The translations under genes and the position numbers were made by a program. The notes under the pieces were generated by a model. It saw only the letters and a program-made list of their open reading frames with translations. It made no database searches and was not told the origin of the DNA. DNA of 64,000 nt from Diploscapter coronatus (lineage: Eukaryota > Nematoda > Chromadorea > Rhabditida > Rhabditidae), in assembly GCA_964036155.1 (NCBI GenBank), contig OZ038422.1, positions 38,835,201-38,899,200 of the forward strand. The letters run 5' to 3'. Below, piece after piece: positions 1 through 22,876 of this stretch. Position 1 is the stretch's first letter; each line of letters starts with the position of its first letter.

Positions 1-430
1 CAAACAACAGTTTCGAAAACGTCGTCAACTACCAGAAAATCAACCACAACGACGACTACAGAAAAGTCCACAGTGCCTCCAACAGAAAGTGTGGATGTGA
101 GCGGAGAAGATGATAAGGATGGATTCAGGCAGTATGCGGGCGAATACATTTACCAGGTACCCAAAAATCTATAAACAAAGAAACATAAAATAAATGATGA
201 TATCACTGGTAAACATTTTGAAAGCTGATCCATGATCGACAAATTTCCAGATCGAGGAGGTTCAATCAGAATCCACTACAAAGGCAACGTCTGCAGCTCC
301 ACGAATTTCGAAGGCCAAAGTCAACAAGTATAAGGAGATTCTCCGAAAGAAGGACAAACCTGACGCCGCTTCTACGCAAAATGCCATTCTGTCAATTCTC
401 GTACCGCTTATAGCCATTTATTTATTCTAG
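1..430 (+). CDS. 3' end of a Thr/Ser-rich protein with hydrophobic C-terminus (partial)
   Basis: The last two exons of a gene that begins before the window: 1-156 and 251-430, joined in phase 0 by a 94-base intron with a GT donor at 157 and a TTTCCAG acceptor. The visible 111 residues open with a Thr/Ser-rich stretch typical of an extended, possibly O-glycosylated stalk. An acidic patch (SGEDDKDG) and a Lys-rich segment follow. The protein ends in a hydrophobic run of about 15 residues directly before the TAG. That ending fits a GPI-anchor signal or a C-terminal membrane anchor; this is inferred from composition only. No known domain is visible, so the family cannot be named. Confidence 0.7.
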
Positions 431-1013
431 CACTTTCTAATTTTCTATGAATTTGCTAAGACTGGTATTCGCGAAAATACTCTAAGTTAAAATTATCGTA
501 TTCCAACATTTTTAGCCAGTCCCATTTATTCGATTATGAAGTCCAGCTTTACACCAAATTGATCATAAGTATGAGTAACCAGATTTTAGCCATATTTTGA
601 AGTCTTCTTCAAAAACTTCTCTGACTGAGATTTCTGATTTCCGATTTCGTCTCGGTGGGTCCTCTGCAATATCTGTTTTTCTTTGCCATATTTGGGTAAT
701 TGATTTCTCGAAAATCAAGCGCGCATTTTTACCTTTTTCAATTTCCTAGGTAATTTCCAGTGAGTCTAGTCTATTTTCGCGCAGCAAAGTCTTCATTTCT
801 TTTTTTACAAATTTGCATCCCAGGTCTTTGATTTTCTTCTATCACTGCAGTTTCACTTATCACTGTCAAAATATTTGCTATCAGCTCAGCCAACTCTGAT
901 ATTTTCGTTCGACAGCCCCATTCCGAAACGGGTACGAATTTTTCGACTTTAATTTTTTGCTACATTTTCGAAAAAGATAAACTTTTTTCCTTAATTTCCA
1001 AGAGTTGAAAATA
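431..1013. other. Intergenic, no gene seen
   Basis: AT-rich sequence between the end of the Thr-rich gene and the mariner element. I see no splice-consistent reading frame or RNA gene. The mariner target-site TA is at 1012-1013. Confidence 0.5.
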
Positions 1014-2281
1014 TTAGGTTGTGGCATAAGTAATGAGAATTTTTGCATGTTTTTTGTCCGTTCCTCTCTCTTTCATTTGTTATCAGGGGACAAAGTGCAT
1101 TGGGGGGATAAATAGTGGAAGGGTCCCTATGCGTAAATAATCCACCATCATATCGACTCAGTCTACTAGTGAGACATACCGAATGCTTTTATTCCCAACA
1201 ATTTCCATTTACGGAATGTAGTTCTTTTTTTATTCCTAAGTGGCCTCAAAGTGAAGGATATCCATGAGAAACTTACTGCTACGTATGACACCAATGCCCC
1301 CTCCCAAACCACCATCTATCGTTATGTCGCTCGTTACAAGGAAGAAGACTACTCGTTTGAAGATGAACCCAAGTCAGGTCGTCCACAGGAGCTGGATTTG
1401 GACAAATTGCGGGAGATCGTGGAGGATGACCTCTATCTTACTACGCGGGAGATGGAGACAGTCCTTGGTGTTGACTGGTCTACTGTAGCCCGAGGACTGA
1501 AGACCATTGAGAAGAAGGCTAAGTTTGGAAGATGGGTACCCCATGCTTTTTCGGATTTCGACAAGAATAGGAGGGTTGATGCTGCTTTGAATCTTCTAAC
1601 GTATCATCGCACAACGAACTGGCTGGATCGTGTTATCACTGGGGACGAAAGGTGGGTCCTCTACGATAACAGTGAGAGAAGGGCAATGTGGGTCGATGAG
1701 GATGAACAACCAGAAGACGTCCCTAAACCCTCTCTACACCCCAAAAAGATCCTACTCTGTATATGGTGGAGTGTGAACGGTATTGAATACTGGGAGACAT
1801 TGAAGGAGGGTGAAACAGTAACGGCACAGGTCTACACTGCACAACTACGAAAGTTAAAATTACATTTGGAAAACACTTGAGGAACACAGGCCGAAATCTA
1901 CTTCCAGCATGATAATGCTAAGCCACATATTGCAAGAATTGTGAAGGTTGAACTGGAAGGATATGGATGGCGCGTACTACCCCCATCCCTCTTATAGTCC
2001 CGACCTGGCCCCCTCTGATTACCACCTCTTCAGGCACCTCAGTCACTTCCTTAGAGGACAGAACTTCAAGGATCGTAAGGATGTCGAATCTGCACTGAAG
2101 GGATTCTTCGGCTCACAGACTGCGGAGTTCTACAGAGCTGGTATCCATGTTCTGCCAGGTCGTTGGAAGAAAACAGCCAATGCTAATGGCAATTACTTCT
2201 AATCCATTCGTTGTCTCATTTTTGCGAAATATGATAAAATGTAAATGCCAAAATTTTCTCATTACTTATGCCACAACCTAA
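1014..2281 (+). mobile_element. mariner (Tc1/mariner) DNA transposon, inactive copy
   Basis: A 1268-base element bounded by inverted repeats of roughly 28 bases. The left end begins TTAGGTTGTGGCATAAGTAA and the right end is its near-perfect reverse complement. It is flanked by a TA duplication at 1012-1013 and 2282-2283, the hallmark of this superfamily. A single transposase-derived frame fills the interior on the + strand. The ends are well preserved, so in principle it could be moved by a transposase supplied elsewhere, but its own gene is broken (see the pseudogene entry). Confidence 0.93.
1183..2202 (+). pseudogene. mariner transposase pseudogene (DD34D)
   Basis: Cut-and-paste transposase, broken. 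The open part at 1251-1877 carries an N-terminal helix-turn-helix region (TTIYRYVARYK) and the first catalytic Asp in ITGDERWV. The second Asp is in HDNAKPH just after 1880, and the third is in YSPDLAPSDYHLF in the final frame (1948-2202). Thirty-four residues separate the second and third Asp, the mariner DD34D signature. Disruptions seen: an in-frame TGA at 1878-1880, a frameshift between about 1970 and 1990, and no in-frame ATG at the expected start (the ATG at 1183 is in another frame). The gene therefore cannot make a full transposase. Confidence 0.9.
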
Positions 2282-2283
2282 TA

Positions 2284-3533
2284 GCACTTCAAAAGCAAAA
2301 AAAAACTCAAAAGAAAGCATGAGAGACGAAGAATTGTAAAGAAAAATTACAATAACAATACGATAATTGGTGTTCGTCGACTGTATTCTGACACCGGTAA
2401 TGTATGAATTTTATCTTACAAGACAAGATGCTACACTTTGATATCAGCTATCCTCGAACAGAATGAACAAACAATGCTTTTATTGAACATTTGACAAATT
2501 AGACAAATTTCTGGAATGCATTTGAATTAACAAAGTAAAATGAATAAATCAATTCAAGTAAGAAAAAAACTAAGCAGTCGTGAGCTGTATAAACCTTGTC
2601 TATACATATGGAACGTCTTTCCACATTTTACCATAATTTCAGACCAGTCTTTTGGCCCATGATGAAGAAATACCATTCGAGTGCAGTTGCTTCGAACCAT
2701 GAGGTGTGACTTTAATAACTTTTACTGATTCTTTCTTAGTCGGTGATATAGTGTTGCTCTTCTAAAATTATTCCTTTTTCTTTTACATGCATATGTACAT
2801 AAACTACCTTGACCAATCCTCTCACTAAGAAAAACAGGGGAATTATTTGGAAGCATGGTCCATTTAGATACATAAAGTCAGCAATTACCTGAAAGTTTTT
2901 TTAATGCTTTCTTGGTAAAAGATTTAACTTGTTCTAGTATGGACCCATTTCTTATGTTAGAAAAGTATACTGCTCAAGGTTTATTTAGAAAACAATTCCT
3001 AATTTTACAGTTGCTCTTTCTAAGCACATAACGCGAAGGGGTATTTTGGTTCCTCAAAGCACGATTAACCGAGTTCTATTCTCACGAAGTAACATTCATG
3101 TCCCTTTTATCCGACGCAAAAAATCTTATCGTTCATATAAATAATGGTAAAATGGTGAGGTCGAAGAATTCACTATTTAGAAAGATCTTTCCATTTCTTT
3201 TGTTAATTAATATGAAAATTTGTTATTAATAATGCTTACTCGTATACAAGACATCACATCGCTTAACAAAGATCCATCCATCAAACATATATCTAAAATA
3301 TTCTAGTAAAGTTCTCTCAAGCTTCTAACTTTGAAGCTATGAAACTGGTTAATTTATGCTATTTTTCATTGAACCGTGAACAATTTTCATTGTTTCAAAC
3401 AAATTCTTTCGATACCATCGTTCTTTTGGGTAAACTCGCTGTAACGAATCCCGGCATTTCAAACCAGAGATTGGTTATAAATATAAACGAATGTATGATT
3501 TGATTTATTGACCAAGTTTGAGAAATTAATTAT
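2284..3533. other. AT-rich gap with unassigned coding-like pieces
   Basis: No recognised gene. Three pieces on the + strand look faintly exonic. The first is 2643-2703, between a TTTCAG acceptor and a GTGTGA donor. The second starts at 2838 after AAACAG. The third is an open frame at 3013-3144 after a TTTTACAG acceptor, ending in a basic tail and a TAA. I could not link them into one frame. They may be remnants of a decayed gene or transposon. Confidence 0.25.
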
Positions 3534-5273
3534 TTACACAGATTCATCCTCTTAATAGACTGATTACATATGGAAAATTATTACAACGAAAACATAATTA
3601 ATTTTGCACAGGATATGTTAAGATATCGAAGTTAAAGGATTAAGAGAATATCCTACCTTCATATCCTTGTGTCTGATTGTCCCAAGCATTGCAAAAATAA
3701 AAGTATGATTTTAAAATATTTAAATCATTTGTTACTAGTTCGCATAAAATCTAAACTTTATGCATATTCATTTTCAACATAATATGGTGAGACATTGACC
3801 GGGCTAACTTACATGCGCCATTAGCCATCGATTTAAGCGTCGTTCAGCATTTCTTGCACTTGGGCTCAGATTGCCATACGAACCAAAACACCGCTTTAGA
3901 TAAATAAACGCGACAATGCTAATTATCGTCTGAGCATAACTTGCTATGGTCGGAACTATCATAGAGTAAAGATTCTAAACATTATCTACATAATTGACAT
4001 TAATAAGTTTTATTTTGGTAATATTCGTTTAACTTACAGTCCATTGATAAAGAGCCGTTACATATAATCGTATATCAGCAATATCAACAATTTGATAGGC
4101 ATTCAAGCAGACAATTGCAGAAAAAATTAGGTCGCTGATACACCCAAAAATAATATGAGATCCGACCAATATCCAGAATATAATGGCAAATAGCTGAGTT
4201 AGTTTTTCGTTACGGTGACTAAATAAAAGCATTTTGTATCAAAACCGACATATGCATGTGGAAGAATTTCTAACAGTGAAAATGTCCTAGCTCTATGTAT
4301 CGTAACTGCAGTCGAAACGAATCTTATGGGCATCATTAACCATGACTCTTGAAGAATAGAAAATAAAGCAGGCAATAACATCTACAATTCTATTTGTCAG
4401 TTGTCAATGCAAAATTTTAACTATATTAGATTTAAGCCAACTTTATATACCAAATAAATTTAAAATAAAGTGGTATTTTGGTTATTTGGAAAAGTTGCGA
4501 CAGAAAAGTAGAGACATTATGATGAAATAATGTATGGAAAACTACAATAATACGATCCATACTATTTCACAAAATGCTGACACTTTTCTGTAGCAACGTA
4601 GATGATATTTTAAACGATTCGCTTAAACTGTAGATAAATATTGATTGATACACGTGGCTAGGATTTAAAATTATGTTACCCTGTATTTTTTGTCGTCATC
4701 TTGGCAGCAAAATTGAAAAATTTTACGATAGATAATAAACGAAAACTAAAGTATTATCCTGCTTCAATGCATATATTGAAAATTGCATCATAAAATTATA
4801 ATAGTATAAAACTTACATGTATAAATGAACAGATAAAAAGAAGTATATTTAAAATGAGTAAGATGACTACTAGTTTTTCGAATTGTGAGAAATTTGCACG
4901 TTTTCGAAATAGCCGATACACCATAAATATGGTGATAAAAATCGGAATTAATGCGATGCTATAGAAAATGACCATAATTTGATACCCTATAAATGAATTT
5001 ATTTTTTGAAGATAACATCGATATAGAACTACTTAACTAACCTGTACCAATTATAAGTTTATCTTGATGAAGTAAGATAATTTTCCACGCAACGATGAAG
5101 TTGTAAAGTAATGTATCTGATGTTGAAAATTCTAAAATAGTAAATCGTTACCGAGGTTCATAAAAAAAAGCAATGCAGAATAGTATGCAGGAATAAGTAA
5201 ACTGAAAAATGAATTCACCTTCACAAAAGTCATACTCCGTTGCATTAGGCGTAAGTCTATCGCACCAATACAT
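3534..5273 (-). CDS. seven-transmembrane chemoreceptor (serpentine receptor type)
   Basis: Predicted G-protein-coupled chemoreceptor of the plasma membrane, 291 residues in eight exons: 5219-5273, 5042-5131, 4817-4986, 4275-4381, 4038-4218, 3813-3974, 3657-3750 and 3534-3550. All junctions keep frame. A short Cys-containing N-terminus is followed by hydrophobic spans at about residues 49-71, 83-110 and 150-185, and one around 202-225 ending in IYLKR. The loop LSPSARNAERRL before the C-terminal segment is typical of nematode serpentine receptors. I cannot assign a class; an Sra/Srab-like layout is only a guess. The start is the first ATG after an in-frame stop, and another 5' exon is possible. 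The last two exons are the least certain. The 435-base intron 3 (4382-4816) is unusually long for this window. Confidence 0.62.
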
Positions 5274-8200
5274 TCAATTCTGCGAATTATTGCTCATGAT
5301 AATAGTAAATCTGTAGAATAACAATTTGAGAAAAGTGATCCCAATACAGTACGATTTAGAAAGGGTAGCGCTTTCGAAGCAAAAATGGCAAAAAAAAATA
5401 GATCGAATAGCAGTGCAAAACGTTGCTTAGGCAATTAGTCTTGTATTTATAAGACTCACCTAACTTATAATTTAGTGTAGTTTCAGTTTCAACACTCCAA
5501 TTATACTCGCTCTATGTCTTACGAGACTTTATTAAATTTGTATATAGAAGTTGCAAAAGGTGCGAGATTAGAAAATCGACTTTTTCAGATAGTTAAAAAT
5601 TGCGTGTGTTAAGATTTATACTCCAGCTTAAAAAATGAAGTAGCTTAGAAATGAGACCATGTGCTGAAATCGCATGCATAACTCATTATCAGGGTTGTTT
5701 GCGGAGCAGTTGATTTTAATTGGGATCTGATGTGGGCAGTGTGAGATTTTTGGAAAAGCTTGCGGCGCGCCATCTCACTGCACAGCCAACAGTCTTGCTC
5801 ATCATGTAAATTCTAAAACAGTAATTCCATACACAAAGTAGTTTTTCATTTTCTGAGATATGTATCAAGGTTTCTATGAGTTCCTTATAACTATGAAGAA
5901 TATCGTGATACGGTATGATATCGGCAATCTGTGAAGATCGAAGTCTGATAATTTTCTAACATTTCCGTTTTCATCGTAAACATACATAATTGTTGCTCTA
6001 ATGATGGCTTTGAGTTTGTCACGATACGATCATTCGACCTTCAATTACAGGTTTCTCATTGTAATTGTTGGTTACACAAAGTCGAGAACTTATGACAAAG
6101 TTTTAAGAGTCGACAACTATAGTCTATGTGTACGAATAAATTTGCTTGAGAATGATTATTTGGATGCATTTTCCGATTCTTGAAAAACTGCATGATTTTA
6201 GAAAATCTTAAGATCAGAAGCCATATCAAAACTAAAGATTCACGTTTTTGAAACTATCAGTGCAAAATTTGGCAATGAATGCGATTCTTGTAATGCAGAG
6301 AATTGTTGGTTATGTAGCATTTTCTTACAAAATATACAATAGACGTTTATAACTGAAATCATTCTTCATCGATTGCCACAAGTTCGGGTATTTATTAGAT
6401 TCTCGAAAACTGACTTAGTTACTCGAATTTTAGTAATCCTTTCGTGTAAATCATGTTTGATAATTTTTCCATAAAGCCAAACAATGTGTGCAAAAGATGA
6501 ACATTTGACCTCAATTCTGACATCTGACTCATTTAGCACGACCACGGTCTATCAAAAGTCTTTAGTATGGTGTTTTGGTACATGCCAAGCCGAGACACAC
6601 ATAAATGCAAACGCATGCGTTAAAGAGTCGATTCATTGATTTTTTCTCCCAATTTCGTCGATAATTGCCTAATTAAGTTGGTTTGCTGTTTTCATAATTT
6701 CTAAATAAGTAACAATTGGAACCATGACAATTTCTAGCAATTTGAGTTTTTTCCATGAAAATTAATCCTTTCAGTGTGTTGTGTAGATGGACATGGTGAA
6801 CAACTTTCATTCCAGAACTGACTCCAAATTCACATTCGTATGAGCCCGAAAATTTGTTTGAAATACAATGGCCAAATTCAACATGTTTTATACATTATTT
6901 TCAAAAATTCATATCTCCCTATGTACTAGAAAAATCTTCTTAATTATTTTGTAGATCTGGAGTAGGAGAATATGGAAAAAAAAATAAAATTTAAAAAGCG
7001 AAAAATCGATATGATATTTTCTATGTTTCACTATGTTCGCCATAACTCCCTTATTCGGTATAATTTCGACAAAAATCTTTTCAGAATCGTGCTCAACTGG
7101 TCCCTGAGCATTTTGATATCCAATTTGAATTTTTCCCATGCAAAATAACGAAAATATTATTTTCCGAAACTACCGGATGCGGACCTTCCGGAACATGCGG
7201 AACAAGTGGTCTGATCGGGTTTTAACTGCCATATTCGTAATCAGCGTAGTCGAAAACCCCCAGGGACAAAGAATCAGCTCGAAATTTGAGGATCGACTTT
7301 TTGGATACCAATCCCATACTCGATTCTTACGAAGAACGTGCCATGTACCTTTAGAAGTTGACAAAATGGAAAAATGTAGCAAAATGAGAATTTGTACTTA
7401 TCAAGGTGTGGAACGGCAGGAATGGAGAAATTCAGAACGATGGTTGTGAATGTGAAATATTGATTTAAAAATATTCGGCATGCTGAGCGATATTATAAAA
7501 GAACAATTTATCTTATCTTCCAAGCGCGCGTGTTATATCAATCGATAAATTCGTCAGTTGTCAACGATAGTATCTATTTTATACTTGTTTCATAAATTTA
7601 CCAAATTTTAACAATATAAGTGTATGTTAAAGAAGCTAGTTTTATTCATAAGCACTAGTATTCGACTTGTGGCTCGATTTTTTCTTCACATTTGCCATCT
7701 AAATCAAAAATAAATATATACTCGAATGAGCGTATTCTGGCAAATCATTTCATTTACTTGGTGAGAGTCAATTGACAAGCATAATTGATTATCGATTTTC
7801 AGTCCTCGTAGCGTGATTAGTTATTGAAAATACTCTCGATGTTCTTTTTGCGTTTCTCAATTTTGCATTTTGCCCAAGCATCTGCCTATTAGTTCGATGA
7901 ACCACGGGGAAGTAGCGTCACCAATGCATTCCAAATACGATATTGAATTTTGTCATTCTCGTAATAAATAGTTAATTAGAAAATATCGATAAAAATCAGT
8001 GAAATACGAATCAGTCGGTAATTACTAGTTATCAATATGAACGTAATAGATAACTGAGTTATTTAATTCAATTTTCATGATCATCGATCTGATAAGAATC
8101 GCTATTTTACCACGGCAACAATTGGTGATTATCGGTTGATTCGTATCACGAATGAGCCAGTTTTGAAATTTAAAAAATCTATTTCGGTATGCATTTTTTC

Positions 8201-8540
8201 GAAAAAAAAAAAGGATTGCGGCATGTGAAAGCGCTTTCGAAGATGTAACAACATATGCGAAAATGGCTGAAATCCGAAAATCATTGTTCCGATCGAATTT
8301 AATTGGTATAAACATGCAATTTTAAAGTAGGAAGCTATCTACCCATTGTTCCGAACATTATGCCATTTCTTCGGAAATTAAGAGTTTGTGCAAGTATATC
8401 TTATCAATGTTTGCATGCTATGAACAAAAGTCGATTGATCGATAAGAGGCATTCAAGGCAGCTGACTCATGCCGAAATTCACATATCTTTCTTTACTAGT
8501 ATTAATTGCTAACAAAAATTCCTTGTAAATTTAGACGAAC
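5274..8540. other. Large intergenic region between chemoreceptor and Hsp70-like gene
   Basis: AT-rich. No splice-consistent gene was found on either strand; the longest open frames (under 105 codons) have biased, non-protein-like composition. It contains a copy of a dispersed repeat at about 7217-7345 that recurs near 55525-55645. Confidence 0.4.
7217..7345 (+). repeat. Dispersed repeat, copy 1 (shared with 55525-55645)
   Basis: About 125 bases resemble a segment at 55525-55645 in the same orientation. Shared blocks include GTTTTAAC, GAAAACC..CAGGGACAAA, TCGAAATTTGAGG, TTGGATAC and CCCATACTCGATTCTTACGA. At the second site the sequence is one arm of a longer inverted-repeat element; here only that arm is obvious. 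Confidence 0.7.
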
Positions 8541-12525
<3,985 letters not shown>

Positions 12526-14410
12526 ATTTATTTTTAAACGTATTGTAACACACAAGACAATTTCAAAATGGGTACTCAATGTTTTTTTTATCAATTTAGC
12601 CTTTCAATATCGTATGCAACGTTAGGTATTCACTCACTCATCCCTACCATGATCTATCCTTTATAATAGTTCTTTATATAACCTTACTATACATCAATAT
12701 ATTTTCAAACTTTGCCTACCCTTGCCATTACCTAGCCCTACCTTTCTCAAGACTAGATCCTCTCACTATCATTATCTTATACAAGCTTGTTACTATTTTT
12801 CACCGAACTCTATATATCTATAACCTAGTCAGTCTCAAATATTCAATACTCGAGCAATTAGAGAGAATATCAAGTCGAATGATAGAAAATAAGATGATAT
12901 CATAAGTAGGATTAAGTTATGAAAGTAGTACAAAATCTAAGGAATTGGTTACTAAATGCAACGAATAAGTATTTTTGTGAGATACACATTTTGTGCGCAA
13001 CAACTGTTCCCCACTGAGCTTCTATGAAAATACTGTAGGTAACTATTATATAACGATCTGACGACCCTTTTCTTTTCCCACAATTTTCCCCTACTTTCTC
13101 ACCCTCGCCTATTCGTAACTATAGCTCACATCATAATGTCATTTCAAAATTGCCCCGGTGTCGCAGTTTTTCAGACTTCTTCAGCGATTGAGAATTGACC
13201 AACCGAAAAGTGCAAAAATTAGTAAAAAAAATTGTGCAGATAGAAAATAACAACGAAATAGGCCGTGCTGGATAAATGACATCACAACATGTTCAGCAAT
13301 TACTAATTAAAAACATAAGAACTCATTGTTTTATTCAAGAATAAATAAGACGGAATAATTCTAAAAGAGGGAAATGACATAGAAATTTTTTAAGTTACAC
13401 AGTTCACTCGATCAAATTGCGCGGCTTTTGGTGCCATAAATGATTAAAAAACTTTCTGGATTTGCTACCAAAGCTATCATTCCAAAATGGTATCAGTTTG
13501 ATAACTTTGGTAGCAGAACTCACAAAAGCTCTAGAAAATGCTACTAGAAAGAGCTCATCGGTAAAATCAAATCAGAAGTTATGTAGTAATGGAATCCAAT
13601 CAAATAAGCAAGTACCCAAGAATCAATAAAACTCAACTGAATTTTAGAATACGATCAAATTGAACTGAAGAGCGGGGGAATAAAAGCAAGAATGTGAATG
13701 GAAAAAAGTTCATCTTCAAATCGAATAAATAGAAATTTCGATTTAGGCTAGAAATGAAGGAAAGATATATCCGTTTTAGGTTGAGTAAAAATCCCTATTC
13801 AAAAATAAAATACTAGAAAGAACAGAATAATCCTCACAACATCACGATAAGCTGATAAAAAATGGTCATTGCCGGGGTTCACAAATAGGAGAATGAAAGC
13901 AAAAAAGTTTCACTTTTGAGGAAAAGCTTGGAAAATACATCGCAAAAATCGTAAGGAAATGCGTATTTTTCAAATTTCCTCTCAAAAATAAGAAAATGAA
14001 AAGACATTCTGAATTTCTTATAACTGCGCAATAGAAAGTCACCCGTTTGCGGTTTAAGATTTCAAGTTCAAAGGGCTAAAATGGGGAATTTACAGGTTCA
14101 TACAATTTAGTTGGTTCGAAGTGGGAATGGGGCTAGGATTTGGAAAATTCGTATTTTTGCAAAACCCATCTTATTTCAGAAATGAAGACATTTACAAAGG
14201 AAAGTTTAGATGGGTGAAAATCTTTGTAAAAATCATAATTTCAGAAAAGAATGACATTTACAGAAAAAAAAATGAATAAATAAGGGGTCAAACTTTTGTA
14301 AAAGCCCTACTTTCAGAAAAAGGCGATCTTTAAAAAATGTGGAAGAGTGAAAAGGATGAAATATTCGAATAGGGTCGTTTTGGAACGGACCGATCGAATC
14401 CCAGCTTCAT
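12526..14410. other. Intergenic, no gene seen
   Basis: AT-rich spacer between the convergently transcribed Hsp70-like gene and kinesin-13 gene. It has long A- and T-rich tracts and no splice-consistent frame on either strand. Confidence 0.5.
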
Positions 14411-20036
<5,626 letters not shown>

Positions 20037-22876
20037 GCTTGGTTGCGTTCAAGCTGCTGCTGGATTCAACCCAATCACTGACCAATTTGCTGCTGCTGCT
20101 GTCTCCTGACTGCTTGAGAGCTCAAGACAGGTGGACTGAGATGTTGGTATTCAGCCTGAAATTTTCAAAATTATCGTAAAACCTAATTGAAATTCAGAGC
20201 TTCTATTTTCAAGGTTCAATTTTCGGAAAAAATCGAAAATTTCAAACCGGCATAGCTCTTGATCTGATGATCGTAGAGAAATTTAGAATCAAAAATAAAT
20301 ACTCTATATATATACTCTAAAGAATGCATGGGAACTCAATAAACGATCCAGGTCATCGAACTTTGCAAGTTTTTTCCCAGGAAAAAAGCCAAATTTTCAA
20401 CAGAATGAGAAATTTCGACAAAATCGGGTCAAAGCAATTCAAGTGAAAAAATAAAAGAACGAGTCCTGAGAATCGGGAAAATCGATAATTGCAAAAATGA
20501 GTGAATCGGCCGTGTCGGCTGCTCGAGGGTGATTAAATTCAAGTTTTGGAAAGCAGAAAATCAATAAAATTTCAGAAATTAAAAAAAAAATCGGAGATTT
20601 CAGCAAAGTTTTTAAGAAAGACGAGCTGTTCAAATTCAAGATGGTTGACTCAGGTTTGTGATTCATTTTGTAACGGGACTCGAAGAGAATATCTTCAAAA
20701 ATTTTGGGCAAGAAAAATGAAAAATTTGAAGAATTTTCTAAAAAATATAATTTTTACGGGAAGGCGGGAGAATGAAAGAATGCAATTCGAATGAGCTTTG
20801 ATGAAAGATCGTAAAATCGCGAGGATTAGAGAAAAGGAGATAAGGGAAATCAATTATGGGTCAATCTAGAGGTTGTTTATGAGTCAGCCATAAAAGGGGG
20901 TTAGTACGATTGACCGTTGAACATACAAACATACCTTTCGTGAATGAGGGAGAAATAGTATGGAGAAATAAGAGATAGAAAAGAAAGAAAAATAGGGGAC
21001 ACAGAAATTGAAGAAGGATTTTGAAAAAGAGAATGAAACACAACTTCTCTGTATCTCTCCTCTCTATTTCCCTCTAGCAACGACCGGTCTCTACCTCTCT
21101 ATGCGTCTCTCGATTTCTTTGGTTCTTTCGTTCCGCTTCCGTTTTTCAAGCCTTCAAGAATCACAAGTCATGAGACATAGGCAATAATCCCCCATTGTAA
21201 AGTCGACTCTACCATAATTGGCAGTCGATCAATGAAAATATTTTTGAAAAACGAAAGATTTCAAAAATTATAAGAAAAATAGTCGATTTGAATCTAGAAA
21301 CTTCTAAAATCGATAAAAATTTTCTAACAAAATTAAGAAATTTTAAGACCCGAAAATAATCACAATTCTGTCAATAATTTACTGACAGATGTTTTCCTCT
21401 TTCAAAGTACGCTAAAAAATAAACTCGTTTGATTATTTTTCCTGTTCTCTAAAAATCTCAACTTAAGGGGAAATCGATAGATTTTCAAAGATAGAAGTGG
21501 ATTTCATAATATTTGGTCCAAAAATGGCCAGAGGCTATGCGAGGAAAGGGGCGGGATAAGGTCCCCTTTAAAAGCTAGGCGGAAGAAAAGGGACTACTGG
21601 GTAAGGGATCGATGCATAGCTGCAGGGAGCTAGCACAGGCGAAGAACTCCATGCATTTGAGGGAAAGGGAGGAGAGACTAGAAGCCTCCCAAGCCCCCTT
21701 CTCCTCCTTCTCCTTCTGCAAGGAGACTAACTTCCCTGCCTCCTTTTCTCCACTCCACACAAACACACACACACACATTCTTATTCCTCACTCATTCTCC
21801 CCGCAGGCGATTTAAGAACGGTGAGAGACCACTCATTCAAAAGAGGAAGAAAGACGCATAAATATGGGAAAATTCATTCGACGAAACACCTTTCTGATTT
21901 CCGATAAATTGATAGATGCGTTCCAAATTTGGAATGTCGATGCGCGTCATGTGTTCTCACCCGTATTTGGGATGGAAAGGGAAAGAGGAGACCCACTTTG
22001 GTATGCAAAGAATTGGCCTCCCTTAAGTCTATCAAAAATCAACCTTTTTCATGAAGATCACCTCTTCTCAAAGAATATTTTACCTGAAAAGTGGGTAAAA
22101 TTCACAAGTGAAAGTATTTTTTGGGAAAATTTTGCAGTGCGAGTGAACCCCAGTGGCCTGAAGCAGAAATATGAAATTTTACAAAGGAAAAATATCACAG
22201 TGAACTGATAACGCTCATCAACTGTTGAATCTGAAAAATGATAACTTTGATTGACTTTATTCTCTAAAACTAGGCAATTTCAAAAATTCATAAGAAATCT
22301 GACGGTATTTGATAAAACATAAGTGACTATCTAGGAATCGCAGAAGAAACATATTTTCAAAACTCAGAAAATCAAAACTTAAGATAAGCTTTCGTGGAAT
22401 GTCGTTTCAAAAATATAAATATTCTCAAAAATCGATATTGATAATAAAATTATCAAAAAGTAAAAGTAAAGATACCTAGAATTTTTAGGGGAAAATTAGT
22501 TTCTGAGACATCACAAACCTTTGTGTTTAGAGAATTCTCTTTGCTTAGAAAGAAATGGGTGGAGGGCAGGATTGGATTACGTTATTTTTGGGGTGGTTTC
22601 TTGAAAAATTCACCCTATTCACTACACAAATTAGGAAAGTTCGTCTGTTTAGATGAGAGAAATTATAAAGGCAATTTGGAAACGTCAAGTCTTCAAGTTA
22701 TGCAAAATAGGGGAAAGAATCTTATTCCGCACTCGTTCACAAGACTTGAAAAATTGGGATTTCCAAGTTACCGTTTACAAGGAAGATAAGTGGATGAACT
22801 TTCCGAATGGATGATGAAGGAATTGAATGAATTTTTCCAAGAAACCTTTCTTTCTGGGATACGGTAGGTGATTGAT
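20037..22876. other. Upstream region of kinesin-13; no further gene seen
   Basis: 20037 to about 20157 probably holds the 5' UTR exon of the kinesin-13 gene: on the - strand an acceptor AATTTTCAG precedes it and it has CAG-rich sequence. The rest lacks splice-consistent coding. A (CA)n microsatellite lies at about 21756-21777. Confidence 0.4.

Noticed and set aside
21756..21777. (CA)n microsatellite as a functional element
   Set aside because: Ordinary short simple repeat without context.
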